Positions 1-9,482 of a stretch of 15,249 bases of DNA are shown here, piece by piece. The stretch comes from Dechloromonas sp. Its GTDB lineage: Bacteria; Pseudomonadota; Gammaproteobacteria; Burkholderiales; Rhodocyclaceae. Location of the stretch: NCBI GenBank assembly GCA_017302355.1, contig JAFLDQ010000076.1, positions 1 through 15,249 on the forward strand. The letters run 5' to 3'. The notes under the pieces are model-generated. The model saw only the letters and a list, made by a program, of their open reading frames with translations, was not told the origin of the DNA and did no database searches. Each line of letters starts with the position of its first letter. The first letter of the stretch is position 1. Made by a program: the position numbers and the translations under genes.

Positions 1-605
1 GCGCGCCGGCCGTCCCTGCCCCGCGCATTCTTCAACTCGTCCATGCGCTCGTGGAAGCGTCGCTGCTGGTCGCGCTCCGCGGCATCGAGTCCGCGCTGCG
101 GCAGGATCCCCTCTTCCCACAGACCGTGGCGATAGACGCGCTCCTGCGGCGTCGCGCACAGGTAGCGTTCGTCATACTGCGGCCTGGCGGCGGCCGGATC
201 GCCGTGCAGGACGCCCAGTTCGGCGAGCAGTTCGCGCACGGCGACCGACTCGCGCGTCGGCAACGGCAGGTAGTGGGCGCCCCACGGATAGGCGACGACG
301 GGCGATTGCCCGGCGCGTGAATTGCCGCCGGGCTCGCCTTCCATTTCGAGCAACAGGAAGTCGTCGACCCCGGCCTTGGCCAGTTTCCACGCAGCCGCCA
401 GACCGGAGATGCCGGCGCCGACGATCAGGACGCCGGTCCTGCGCGTTTCCGAGGGCGCCGGAAAACCTCCGTCACGCAGGCGGTGGCCGAATGCGTGCGA
501 CATGCCAAGCAGTTCGCCGGGGGGCAGCGGGGGCTTCCCGGCGGGCGCACAGCCGGCGAGAGCGGCGGCCCCCACCGAGCGGAGAAAATCGCGGCGGCTA
601 GTCAA
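1..605 (-). CDS. FAD-dependent oxidoreductase with Tat/lipoprotein signal (partial, C-terminus outside window)
   Basis: The visible 201 residues begin with a twin-arginine signal (SRRDFL, residues 3-8), a short hydrophobic stretch and a lipobox LAGC (residues 16-19). This predicts export of the folded protein by Tat and lipid anchoring at Cys19. A Rossmann FAD-binding motif follows (VLIVGAGISGLAAAWKLAKAG region, GxGxxG at residues 63-68). The second strand ends in the usual acidic residue (LLLE), followed by a GGNS turn like that of amine-oxidase/NAD(P)-binding flavoproteins. The substrate is unknown. The likely start is a TTG at 605 that overlaps the ftsX stop by 8 bases; it puts the RR motif right at the N-terminus. 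A GGAAG lies just upstream but too close to be a good ribosome site, so translation is probably coupled to ftsX. A GTG a few codons further in would destroy the Tat motif. Family level is fairly sure; function is not. Confidence 0.75.
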   Translation of the reverse strand, partial: MTSRRDFLRSVGAAALAGCAPAGKPPLPPGELLGMSHAFGHRLRDGGFPAPSETRRTGVLIVGAGISGLAAAWKLAKAGVDDFLLLEMEGEPGGNSRAGQSPVVAYPWGAHYLPLPTRESVAVRELLAELGVLHGDPAAARPQYDERYLCATPQERVYRHGLWEEGILPQRGLDAAERDQQRRFHERMDELKNARGRDGRR

Positions 606-1497
606 ACTTCCGCAGCGACAGACTGACCGAAAGCTGCGCCCCGAGCCAGCCAAGGAAGGCGCCGATGCCAGCCAGCGCGGCCACCTCGATGCCTCCCGGC
701 GGACGCAGGCTGAAGCCGGCGCCGTACAGTTCCGCCAGTTCGCCGACCGGCCCCGCCAGCAGCGTCAGCGCGCCGAGAACGAGGCCGCCGGCGAGCAGCC
801 CGCCGAGCGCACCCTGCAGCGCGCCGAAGTAATAGAAGGGACGGCGGATGAAGGAATCGGTCGCGCCGATCAGGCGCGCCACCTCGATCTCGGCGGCCAG
901 CGCCATGACCTGCAGGCGGATGGTGTTGAAGGTCACCGCGATCAGGCCGGCGGCAAAGATGCCGGCGAGCATCCAAAGCGCGAGGCGAGCGAGGCGCAGG
1001 AAGGCATCGAAGCGCTTGACCCAGGCCGAATCGAGCTGGACATGGTCGACCCTGGGCCAGCCGGCGATTTCCTTGCGCACGACTTCCAGCGCTTCCGGCG
1101 CGGTATTGGTCGGCTCGACGATGAAGGCGTCGGGCAGCGGGTTGCGCGGCAGGCTGGCGACGATTTCGGCCATGCCTTCGCTCGTCTGCATGCGTTTCAG
1201 CGCCTCTTCCTTCGGCACGAAGCGCCATTTTCCGTTTGCCGCCTGCTTCAGCCGGTTCTCGATTTCTCCGACCTCCTTGCTGCTGGCATCGAGGCTCATG
1301 AACACGCTGATCTGTTGCACGCCGGAGGCGTTGCGCCCGAGATCGCGCAGGTTGTCGACCAGCACGTAGCCGAAGGCGGGCAGGGTCAGGACGATGCCGA
1401 TCACCAGCAGCGACAGCAGGGTGTTGAGCGGCGCCGACCACAGGCGGCCGAGGGCCGAGGCGAGCGCCGCCCGGTGCTGGGCGAACCACGCTTTCAT
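598..1497 (-). CDS. ftsX: Cell division protein FtsX (ABC transporter permease-like)
   Basis: FtsX is the membrane half of the FtsEX complex. It does not transport a solute but passes FtsE ATP hydrolysis to periplasmic peptidoglycan hydrolases or their activators at the division site. The 299-residue product has the family topology: cytoplasmic N-terminus, TM1 at about 27-47, a periplasmic domain at about 48-170, then TM2 (173-195), TM3 (222-248) and TM4 (268-291). A charged cytoplasmic stretch lies after TM2 (AAEIEVARLIGAT, the conserved FtsX/MacB-type coupling region). The ATG at 1497 gives the usual N-terminus (MKAWFAQHRAAL). The frame stays open upstream into ftsE, but that extension does not look like FtsX. 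Only a weak GGGGCGG precedes the ATG. Unlike the usual arrangement it does not overlap ftsE but lies 118 bases after it. Confidence 0.95.
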   Translation of the reverse strand: MKAWFAQHRAALASALGRLWSAPLNTLLSLLVIGIVLTLPAFGYVLVDNLRDLGRNASGVQQISVFMSLDASSKEVGEIENRLKQAANGKWRFVPKEEALKRMQTSEGMAEIVASLPRNPLPDAFIVEPTNTAPEALEVVRKEIAGWPRVDHVQLDSAWVKRFDAFLRLARLALWMLAGIFAAGLIAVTFNTIRLQVMALAAEIEVARLIGATDSFIRRPFYYFGALQGALGGLLAGGLVLGALTLLAGPVGELAELYGAGFSLRPPGGIEVAALAGIGAFLGWLGAQLSVSLSLRKFD

Positions 1498-1619
1498 GAG
1501 GCCGCCCCGAGCAGTAAGCAGGAGCCCCGGCGGGTGAAGCCAGGCGGGGATGCGCACGCCCGCGAGTGGGAAGCCCTGGCCGCCTGCACGACCGGCATGG
1601 TTGGCGGATTGCAAGTCAT
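1494..1619 (-). CDS. Possible small ORF (41 aa) bridging ftsE and ftsX
   Basis: An ATG overlaps the ftsE stop as ATGA (1616-1619), and the ORF ends in a TGA that overlaps the ftsX ATG (1494-1497). It would therefore be translationally coupled on both sides. The predicted peptide begins MTCNPPTMPVVQAARA and is rich in Ser, Ala, Arg and Cys. It has no hydrophobic segment long enough for a membrane helix and no motif I recognise. About four fifths of its third codon positions are G or C, which fits coding but is also expected by chance in this GC-rich DNA. Alternatively this is a non-coding spacer or a degenerate insertion. Its reality is uncertain. Confidence 0.25.
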   Translation of the reverse strand: MTCNPPTMPVVQAARASHSRACASPPGFTRRGSCLLLGAAS

Positions 1620-2269
1620 GCGACCAGCCTCCCGTGATCGAGGCGCAGGACGTTCGGGTGATAACGCTCGATCCACTGCTGGTCGTGGGTGGCGACGACG
1701 ACGGTGACGCCGACCCGGTGGAAGTCGGCGAAGATGCCGAGAATCTCGTTCGCCGAGTCGATGTCGAGGTTGGCGGTCGGCTCGTCGGCGAGAACGACGG
1801 CCGGGCGGTTGACGACGGCGCGGGCGATGGCCAGACGCTGCTGCTCGCCGCCGGCGAGGGCGATCGGCGACGCCTTGGCGCGCGCCAGCAGGCCGACCTT
1901 GTCGAGCGCCGCCTGGGCGCGGCGGATCGCCTCGCGCCGTGACAGACCGACGATCTGCAGGGGCAGCAGGACATTATCGAGAACGCTGCGGTCGAACAGC
2001 AGTTTCTGGTCCTGGAAGACCATGCCGAAGTTGCGCCGCAGGTAGGGAATCGCGCTGCGCCGCAGCGCCGCGAGGTTCTGGCCGTTGACCACCAGACTGC
2101 CCGCCGTCGGGCGCTCGATGGCGGCGATCAGCTTGACCAGCGTCGACTTGCCGGCGCCCGAATGGCCGGTGATGAGAACCATCCGCCCCGCCTCGATGGC
2201 GAAGCTGACATCGCTGACGGCTTCGTACCCGCCCGGATAGCGCTTGCTCAGGTTGCTGGCGACAATCAT
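1616..2269 (-). CDS. ftsE: Cell division ATP-binding protein FtsE
   Basis: This is the ATPase subunit of FtsEX and works at the inner face of the division site. The 217-residue protein is a single ABC domain of the usual FtsE length. It has Walker A GHSGAGKS (35-42), Q-loop Gln86 (FQDQKLL), signature LAGGEQQR (138-145), Walker B VVLADEPT (158-165) and switch His195 (ATHDQ). The signature has Ala where Ser is usual (LAGGE instead of LSGGE); this is seen in some ABC proteins and need not impair function. The ATG start overlaps the ftsY stop as ATGA, the standard ftsY-ftsE coupling. The stop again forms ATGA, but the next ATG there opens the small ORF rather than ftsX. Confidence 0.96.
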   Translation of the reverse strand: MIVASNLSKRYPGGYEAVSDVSFAIEAGRMVLITGHSGAGKSTLVKLIAAIERPTAGSLVVNGQNLAALRRSAIPYLRRNFGMVFQDQKLLFDRSVLDNVLLPLQIVGLSRREAIRRAQAALDKVGLLARAKASPIALAGGEQQRLAIARAVVNRPAVVLADEPTANLDIDSANEILGIFADFHRVGVTVVVATHDQQWIERYHPNVLRLDHGRLVA

Positions 2270-3240
2270 TCGAACAGCGCGTCGACGAAGTCCCGGGCGG
2301 AAAACGGACGCAGATCGTCGATCTGCTCGCCGACACCGATGAAACGGATCGGCTTCGGGCACTCGTGGGCGATTCCCAGCACGACGCCGCCCTTGGCGGT
2401 GCCGTCGAGCTTGGTCAGGACCAGCCCGCTGACCCGGATCGCCTTGTCGAACGCCTGGACCTGCTGCAATGCGTTCTGCCCGATGTTGGCGTCGAGCACC
2501 AGCAGGGTTTCGTGCGGGCCGCTCGGGTCGACCTTCTGGATGACGCGGCGCACCTTGGCGATCTCTTCCATCAGGTGAAGTTGGGTCGGCAGGCGGCCGG
2601 CGGTGTCGGCCAGCACGATGTCGATGCCGCGCGCCCTGGCCGCCAGGATGGCATCGTACACGACGGCCGCCGGATCGCCCTTGTCCTGGGCGATCACCGT
2701 CACGTTGTTGCGCCGGCCCCAGGTCTCCAGCTGCTCGCGGGCGGCGGCGCGGAAGGTGTCGCCGGCGGCGAGCAGGACGCTCCTGCCCTGGCTCTGGAAA
2801 TACCTGGCGAGCTTGCCGATCGACGTCGTCTTGCCGGCGCCGTTGACCCCGGCGATCATGATCACGAAAGGCTTGTGGCCGCTGACGTCGAGCGGCTTCT
2901 CGAGCGGCTGCAGGGTCGCGCAGACGATGCGGGCGAGCGCCTGCTGGATGCCCTCCGGGGTATCCAGCCTCTCGAACTCGGCGGCGACCTTCAGATCTTC
3001 GAGCAGGCGCGTGGTCGCCTCGATCCCGACGTCGCTGGTCAGCAGCAGGGTTTCCAGTTCCTCGAGAAACTGGTCGTCGACCTTGCCGCGCGAGAAGATG
3101 GTCTTGAGCTTGCCGCCCCACTGGGCGCGCGTCTTGGCGAGGCCCTTAAACAGACGCTCGCGCCACTTCGGCGCGGCATCGGCATCGCCGGCCGCGACGG
3201 GCGCCGCTTCGGTGCCGGATTTCTTGATGAAACTGAACAT
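2266..3240 (-). CDS. ftsY: Signal recognition particle receptor FtsY
   Basis: FtsY is the GTPase that docks SRP-bound ribosomes to the SecYEG translocon. The 324-residue product has an N domain at about 25-110 and an SRP-type G domain: G1 GVNGAGKTT (131-139), the insertion-box motif [11 protein letters not shown] (161-171), G3 DTAGR (212-216) and G4 TKLDG (266-270), ending in the usual amphipathic tail ([12 protein letters not shown]). The acidic A domain seen in E. coli FtsY (about 500 aa) is almost absent; only about 25 variable residues precede the N domain. This short form is common outside the enterics. The ATG at 3240 gives MFSFIKK, a typical FtsY start. No clear Shine-Dalgarno is visible. 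It is the first gene of the minus-strand operon with ftsE and ftsX. Confidence 0.97.
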   Translation of the reverse strand: MFSFIKKSGTEAAPVAAGDADAAPKWRERLFKGLAKTRAQWGGKLKTIFSRGKVDDQFLEELETLLLTSDVGIEATTRLLEDLKVAAEFERLDTPEGIQQALARIVCATLQPLEKPLDVSGHKPFVIMIAGVNGAGKTTSIGKLARYFQSQGRSVLLAAGDTFRAAAREQLETWGRRNNVTVIAQDKGDPAAVVYDAILAARARGIDIVLADTAGRLPTQLHLMEEIAKVRRVIQKVDPSGPHETLLVLDANIGQNALQQVQAFDKAIRVSGLVLTKLDGTAKGGVVLGIAHECPKPIRFIGVGEQIDDLRPFSARDFVDALFE

Positions 3241-3263
3241 GAGGACTGTGGTCTGAGGCCCTG

Positions 3264-3292
3264 CTGACAGGCGGGCGGCAAACCGATAAGAT
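3264..3292 (+). promoter_or_regulatory. Putative sigma-70 promoter for the M16 peptidase-rsmD-coaD-fdx operon
   Basis: CTGACA (3264-3269, five of six matches to TTGACA) is separated by 17 bases from TAAGAT (3287-3292, four of six matches to TATAAT). The predicted start is near 3299, giving a leader of about 50 bases. Because the proposed ftsY promoter lies downstream of this start and faces it, the two transcripts would overlap at their 5' ends. Confidence 0.45.
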
Positions 3293-3323
3293 GCCGCCCG
3301 AATGAACTTGATTTTCGCCGCTG

Positions 3324-3332
3324 ATTCTAGCA
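3324..3332 (-). promoter_or_regulatory. Putative promoter for ftsY-ftsE-ftsX (extended -10)
   Basis: Read on the minus strand, TGC directly followed by TAGAAT forms an extended -10 element. No good -35 is seen 17 bases upstream, as is common with extended -10 promoters. Transcription would start near 3317, leaving a leader of roughly 75 bases before the ftsY ATG. This is inferred from motif match only. Confidence 0.4.
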
Positions 3333-3348
3333 GAAAGCCCGATTCCCC

Positions 3349-4707
3349 ATGCGCATGCGACACCTTCTCCCGCTTTTCCTGCTGCCCGGACTGTTGACCG
3401 CGGCGCAGGCCAACCCCTACGAAACCACTCTCAAGAACGGCCTGCGCGTCATCGTCAAGGAGGACCGCCGGGCGCCGACCGCGGCGCAGATGGTCTGGTA
3501 CCGCATCGGCAGCATGGACGAGGTCGATGGCGCCTCCGGCGTCGCCCACGTCCTCGAGCACATGATGTTCAAGGGGACGCCGAGCGTCGGCCCCGGCGAA
3601 TTCAACAAGCGCGTCGCCGCCGCCGGCGGGCGCGACAACGCCTTCACCAGCCGCGACTACACGGCCTACTTCCAGCAGGTGCCGAAGGAAAGGCTGCCCG
3701 AGATGATGCAGCTCGAGGCCGACCGCATGCGCCACCTCAACGTCGATCCCAAGGAGTTCGCGCAGGAGATCAAGGTCGTCATGGAAGAACGCCGCCTGCG
3801 CACCGACGACAACCCGCAGTCCAAACTATTCGAGCAGATGAACGCCGCCGCCTTCCAGGCGCACCCCTACCGTCGCCCGATCATCGGCTGGATGAACGAC
3901 CTCGAGAACATGAGCGCCGCCGACGCCAAGGCCTGGTATGACACCTGGTACGTGCCGAACAACGCCTACGTGGTGATCACCGGCGACGTCGACCACAAGG
4001 AAGTCTTCGCGCTGGCCGAGAAATACTACGGCCCACTGGAAGGTCGCCCCCTGCCGGCGCGCAAGCCGCAGATCGAGCCGGCGCAGGACGGCACGCGCCG
4101 GGTCAACGTCAAGGCGCCCGCCGAGCTGCCGGTGCTGATCATGGGCTACAAGGCGCCGGTGCTGCGCGACGCCGACAAGGACAGCGACCCCTATGCGCTG
4201 GAGATGCTGGCCGCCATCCTCGACGGCCACGACGCGGCGCGCTTCAACAAGAAGCTGGTGCGCGAGGACAAGGTGGCGCTGTCGGCTGGCATCGGCTACG
4301 ACTCGACCGGCCGCGGCCCCGGCATGATCTACCTGCACGGCAGCCCGTCGGAAGGCCGCACCGTGGCCGACCTCGAAGCCGCCCTGCGCGCCGAGATCAC
4401 GCGCATTCAGCAGGAGGGCGTCAGCGAGCAGGAACTCAAGCGGGCCAAGGCGCAGCTGGTCGCCGGGCAGGTTTACAAGCTCGACTCGATGTTCGGCCAG
4501 GCCATGGAGATCGGCCAGACCGAATCGGCCGGCATCCCCTACCAGAAGATCGACCGCATGCTCGAGAAGCTGCAGCAGGTCACCGCGGCCGAGGTTCAGG
4601 CGGCGGCGAAGAAGTACTTCAACGACGATACACTGACCATCGGCGTCCTCGAGCCGCAGCCGCTCGATGGCAAGCCGCGCCGCCCGTCCGTCGCCCTGCG
4701 CCACTGA
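3349..4707 (+). CDS. M16 family zinc metallopeptidase, catalytic subunit
   Basis: This is an exported zinc peptidase of the insulinase/pitrilysin clan (M16B type), probably periplasmic. The 452-residue protein starts with a signal peptide (hydrophobic residues 6-19, likely cut after AQA, residue 21). It carries the inverted zinc motif HVLEH (His67, Glu70, His71), with the third ligand most likely Glu146 or Glu147 in VVMEERR. The C-terminal half has the M16 inactive-domain fold signature but lacks the Tyr of the substrate-binding Arg/Tyr pair: around Arg305 the sequence reads VREDKVALS. That pair is present in the next gene, so the two products probably form a heterodimer, as described for Sphingomonas Sph2681/Sph2682. 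Natural substrates are unknown. The ATG at 3349 is used here; a second in-frame ATG at 3355 is equally possible. No strong Shine-Dalgarno is visible. Confidence 0.92.
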   Translation: MRMRHLLPLFLLPGLLTAAQANPYETTLKNGLRVIVKEDRRAPTAAQMVWYRIGSMDEVDGASGVAHVLEHMMFKGTPSVGPGEFNKRVAAAGGRDNAFTSRDYTAYFQQVPKERLPEMMQLEADRMRHLNVDPKEFAQEIKVVMEERRLRTDDNPQSKLFEQMNAAAFQAHPYRRPIIGWMNDLENMSAADAKAWYDTWYVPNNAYVVITGDVDHKEVFALAEKYYGPLEGRPLPARKPQIEPAQDGTRRVNVKAPAELPVLIMGYKAPVLRDADKDSDPYALEMLAAILDGHDAARFNKKLVREDKVALSAGIGYDSTGRGPGMIYLHGSPSEGRTVADLEAALRAEITRIQQEGVSEQELKRAKAQLVAGQVYKLDSMFGQAMEIGQTESAGIPYQKIDRMLEKLQQVTAAEVQAAAKKYFNDDTLTIGVLEPQPLDGKPRRPSVALRH

Positions 4708-4771
4708 GCGCCGTGCAAACCATGTCACAACAACAACCGCTCGCGGCAGAGGCGGGCGCCGGAAAATGACC

Positions 4772-6057
4772 ATGAAAAAGCTGTTGACCGCAATCGTCGC
4801 CCTGCTTGCCGCCCACTCCGCTCTCGCCGGGGTGAAGATCGAACACTGGGTGTCGCCGGCCGGCGCCCGCGTCTTCTTCGTCGAAAGCCGGGTCCTGCCC
4901 ATCCTCGACGTGCAGGTCGATTTCGCCGCCGGTTCGATGTTCGACCCGCCGGGAAAATCCGGCACGGCGGGGCTGACCCGCTCGGTCCTCGGCCTGGGCG
5001 CCGGGAAACTCGATGAGACGGCGATCGCCGAGCAGATGGCCGATATCGGCGCGACGCTGGGCGGCGGCGCCGACACCGACCGCGCCAGCGTCGCCATGCG
5101 CACTCTGGCCACCGCCGAGAAGCGCGACGCCGCGCTGGCGGTGCTGCGCACCGTCGTGCAGGCGCCACGTTTCGAGGCGGCGATTTTCGAGCGCGAGAAG
5201 GCGCGCACCATTGCCGGGCTCAAGGAAGCGATGACCCGCCCCGACAGCATCGCCGGCAAGGCTTTCTGGGCCGCCATGTATCCCGACCACCCCTACGGCC
5301 GGTCGGCGACGCCCGAATCCGTCGCCGTTCTGACGCGCGACGATCTCGCCGCCCATCACGCGACCTATTACACGGCGGCCAACGCCAGCATCACGCTGGT
5401 CGGCGACATCAACCGCGGCGAGGCCGAGAAGATCGCCGAGGCGATCGCCGCCGGGCTGCCGAAGGGAGCGCCGGCAACCCTGCCGCCGGCGCCCAGGGTC
5501 GCCCCGGGCAAGGCCGTCCGGCTCGCCCATCCGGCCAGCCAGGCGCACATCCACATCGGCATGCCGGCCATCGAGCGGGGCAACGCCGACTTCTTCCCGC
5601 TGATCGTCGGCAACTACACGCTCGGCGGCGGCGGTTTCGTGTCGCGCCTGATGAAGGAAGTGCGCGACAAGCGCGGCTATGCCTACAGCGTTTCCAGCTA
5701 CTTCAATCCCCTGCGCCAGGCGGGGCCCTTCCAGATCGGCCTGCAGACCAAGCGCGCGCAGGCGAAAGACGCGATCGCGCTGAGCCGCGACGTGCTCGAC
5801 GGCTTCCTCAAGGACGGTCCGAGCATGGAGGAACTGGCGGCGGCCAAGGCCAACCTGACCGGCAGCTTCCCGCTGCGCCTCGACAGCAACCGCAAGATTC
5901 TCGACAACGTCGCGGTCATCGGCTTCTACGGCCTGCCGCTCGACTACCTCGACCACTACCAGCAGAAAGTGCAGGCGGTTACGGTCGACGATGTGAAACG
6001 GGCATTTTCCCGCCACGTCCGCCCCGCCGACCTGATGACCGTGACCGTGGCAGCCGA

Positions 6058-6061
<4 letters not shown>
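4772..6061 (+). CDS. M16 family peptidase-like protein, non-catalytic partner subunit
   Basis: The 429-residue exported protein has a signal peptide MKKLLTAIVALLAAHSALA, probably cut after Ala19. It aligns in layout with the preceding M16 protein but has no HxxEH: the equivalent region reads GTAGLTRSVLGLG. It is therefore not itself a zinc peptidase. It keeps the substrate-binding pair of the C-terminal half in KEVRDKRGYAYSVSSY (Arg298 and Tyr305). With the upstream gene, which has zinc ligands but no Tyr here, it makes a complementary pair expected to act as one enzyme. Two in-frame ATGs exist (4766 and 4772). The second is preferred because GGA at 4761 then has proper spacing and the signal peptide begins MKK. 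The stop overlaps the TTG start of rsmD. Confidence 0.9.
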
Positions 6062-7374
<1,313 letters not shown>

Positions 7375-7393
7375 GTTTGCCGGCCCGGCGATG

Positions 7394-7417
7394 ACCCGCG
7401 AATTCCGCGGGTTTTTT
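7394..7417 (+). terminator. Rho-independent terminator after fdx
   Basis: A perfect 7-bp stem (ACCCGCG / CGCGGGT) with loop AATTC is followed directly by a run of T. It lies 20 bases after the ferredoxin stop and ends the plus-strand operon before the convergent GTPase gene. No similar U-tract hairpin is seen on the other strand for the GTPase gene; the rest of 7418-7472 shows nothing further. Confidence 0.9.
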
Positions 7418-7472
7418 GTCGTCGACCGCAGCCGCCGGGTGACCGGGGTCGCCCCCCCGCGCCACCGCCTGC

Positions 7473-9419
7473 TCAGGCCGCCCGCCGCCGGGCCGCGGGC
7501 GACATCAGCAGTTCGCGCACCCGCCCGACGAGATCTTCCAGGGCGAGGATCTGCTGCAACAAGTCCTTGTCGACGCTTTCGAGTTCGCGGATGCGGTCTT
7601 CCAGCGTATCGGTCGCCTGGTGGATCCGCTTGATGCTTTCCAGACGGCGCTTGAGCTGGATCTGGTGCTCGCGGACCTGGGTTTCCATCGGCGCCATGAT
7701 CGCCCGCAACCAGGTTTCGGCATCCCGGTTGGCCCGCTCAAAGGCGCGCCGCACCTGGATCGCGACCTCTTCGAAGAATTTCTGCGTGAGGTTCTTCTTG
7801 TCGGTGGTGAGCAGGCTGCGCATCGAGTTGAGGTGGGTGTTGCACCAGGCTTCGAGGCGATCCAGTTCCTTTTCGTAGCGCAGGAGCGAGAAGCCGGCGG
7901 GCGTTCCCAGCTTGAGGCCATGCTCGACCGCGAACTTCTTGTAGACCGCCTCCATCATGTTGCGGATCTCGCCGATCTCGCCCGCCGACCTGGCCAGCGC
8001 GTAACGCGAGCGGCCGAAGAAATTGCCCATCGCTCCGGACAGCGTCCGCGAGAAATTCGCCTCGACCATCGCAGTGCGGGTTTCGTGGGTCAACTGGCGC
8101 AGCGCATCGAGACCGAGGTGGCCGAACAGGTTGTTGGTCAGCGACGAAAAGACGCTGCGCACCGCATAGTAGCGCTGCAGGCCGGACTCGAATTCGACCT
8201 TTTCGGCGCGCACCTTGCCCATCATGTACTCGACGACCCCCTTGTTCTTGCCGCGCAGCTCGGTCAGCTCGGTGAGCTGCTCGCGCAGCCCGGCCAGGCG
8301 CGACTCCAGCAGGCCGCGCACGCGCAGGCTGATTTCGCCGAATTCGCTCTCGGTATTCTCGCGGACGATGTCTTCCTTGGCCGGGATCAGTTCGCCGGAG
8401 AGCGCCGCCTCGAGGATGGGCAGGCGACTCCGTTCGAGCAGCGCCTGGTCGCCGTTGATCTTGGCCACCAGACCCTTCTGCGCCGAGACCGGAAAGATCT
8501 GGCGTTTCGGCAGGTTGAGGATGGCGGCGCAGGAAGCGACCTGGCGGTCGATCTCGCTCTCGATCTGCGCGAGCGTCTTCAGTTCGTCCCACTGGCCGTC
8601 GATCTTGTTCAGCACGACCACCCGCCCCCGCCCGCCGGCGCCGCCGTCGCCGATGTGTTCCTTCCAGATGGTCAGGTCCGACTGCGTCACCCCGGTGTCG
8701 GCGGCGAGAATGAAGAGAACGGCATGCGCGTTGGGCAGCAGCGAGAGCGTCAGTTCCGGTTCGGCGCCGATGGCGTTGAGACCCGGCGTGTCGAGGATGA
8801 CCAGTCCCTGCTTGAGCAGCGGATGCGGGAAGTTGATCACCGCGTGGCGCCAGCGCGGCACCTCGACCAGGCCGTCCTCGCCGATCCGGTAGATCTCGCC
8901 CCCGGCGTCGCCGACTTCGAAGCCGAGACGCCCCGCCTCCTCCGGCGCGACCCGGATGGTCTCGCTGACATGACGCAGCCCCTCCTGCATCACCTCGGCC
9001 GACCCGACATCGAGCGGCACCATCAACCACTCCTCCGGGTAACGCCGGTACTCGCCGACGCTGGCATTGCCGGCCCGCGTCTGGATCGGCAGCAACTCGA
9101 TGCGCGGCGTCTTCTGCGGGTCGTGGAGCAGCTCGGTCGGGCACATGGTCGTCCGTCCGGCAGACGACGGCAGGATGCGGTTGCCGAAGTCGGCGAAGAA
9201 GATGGCGTTGATCAGTTCGGACTTGCCGCGCGAGAACTCGGCGACGAACGCCACGTTCAGGCGATCCTCGCGCAGGCGCTCGAGAAGCTGCGAGAGCCGC
9301 AGATCGCTCTGCGCATCCGCCAGGTCATTCTCCGACAGCCAGCCCTGGAACTCGCCGAGGTTGGCGGACAGGCGGGAGCGCCACTCGCTGTAAGCGGCAA
9401 TCTGGAGGGCAAGGGTCAT
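7473..9419 (-). CDS. Dynamin-like GTPase of unknown role
   Basis: This is a 648-residue large GTPase of the dynamin superfamily. The G domain lies in the N-terminal half. Its G1 is AEFSRGKSELINAI, a P-loop whose first Gly is replaced by Ala, and a TTMCPTEL segment provides the G2 Thr. G3 is DTPGL and G4 is NKID. The C-terminal part is largely helical, with charged heptad-like stretches (last ~100 residues, from HQIQLKRRLES to VGRVRELL) that predict a stalk or coiled coil. No obvious transmembrane helix is present, so membrane contact, if any, would be peripheral. Bacterial dynamins are linked to membrane remodelling, stress or phage resistance; none of these can be assigned here. The ATG at 9419 is preferred; a TTG at 9449 would add ten residues. 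No clear Shine-Dalgarno is seen. It follows mutM after 63 bases, probably in the same transcript. Confidence 0.85.
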   Translation of the reverse strand: MTLALQIAAYSEWRSRLSANLGEFQGWLSENDLADAQSDLRLSQLLERLREDRLNVAFVAEFSRGKSELINAIFFADFGNRILPSSAGRTTMCPTELLHDPQKTPRIELLPIQTRAGNASVGEYRRYPEEWLMVPLDVGSAEVMQEGLRHVSETIRVAPEEAGRLGFEVGDAGGEIYRIGEDGLVEVPRWRHAVINFPHPLLKQGLVILDTPGLNAIGAEPELTLSLLPNAHAVLFILAADTGVTQSDLTIWKEHIGDGGAGGRGRVVVLNKIDGQWDELKTLAQIESEIDRQVASCAAILNLPKRQIFPVSAQKGLVAKINGDQALLERSRLPILEAALSGELIPAKEDIVRENTESEFGEISLRVRGLLESRLAGLREQLTELTELRGKNKGVVEYMMGKVRAEKVEFESGLQRYYAVRSVFSSLTNNLFGHLGLDALRQLTHETRTAMVEANFSRTLSGAMGNFFGRSRYALARSAGEIGEIRNMMEAVYKKFAVEHGLKLGTPAGFSLLRYEKELDRLEAWCNTHLNSMRSLLTTDKKNLTQKFFEEVAIQVRRAFERANRDAETWLRAIMAPMETQVREHQIQLKRRLESIKRIHQATDTLEDRIRELESVDKDLLQQILALEDLVGRVRELLMSPAARRRAA

Positions 9420-9482
9420 GGTCGTCAGCGATCGCGGTCGATGCTGCAATCTATCACGAAAACATGGACTTGCGCGCCTTTT

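Noticed and set aside
1530..1600. Imperfect inverted repeats in the ftsE-ftsX spacer suggesting a REP-like insertion
   Set aside because: Only short arms (about 5-6 bp) such as GCCAGG/CCTGGC could be paired, and no second copy was seen in the window.
322..1707. A 461-codon plus-strand open frame antisense to ftsX
   Set aside because: It is antisense to ftsX, ftsE and the flavoprotein, with no domain and a biased shadow composition.
1498..1974. N-terminal extension of FtsX upstream of the ATG at 1497
   Set aside because: The frame stays open only because of high GC; it overlaps ftsE, and the extension does not resemble the FtsX N-terminus, which begins properly at MKAWFAQHR.
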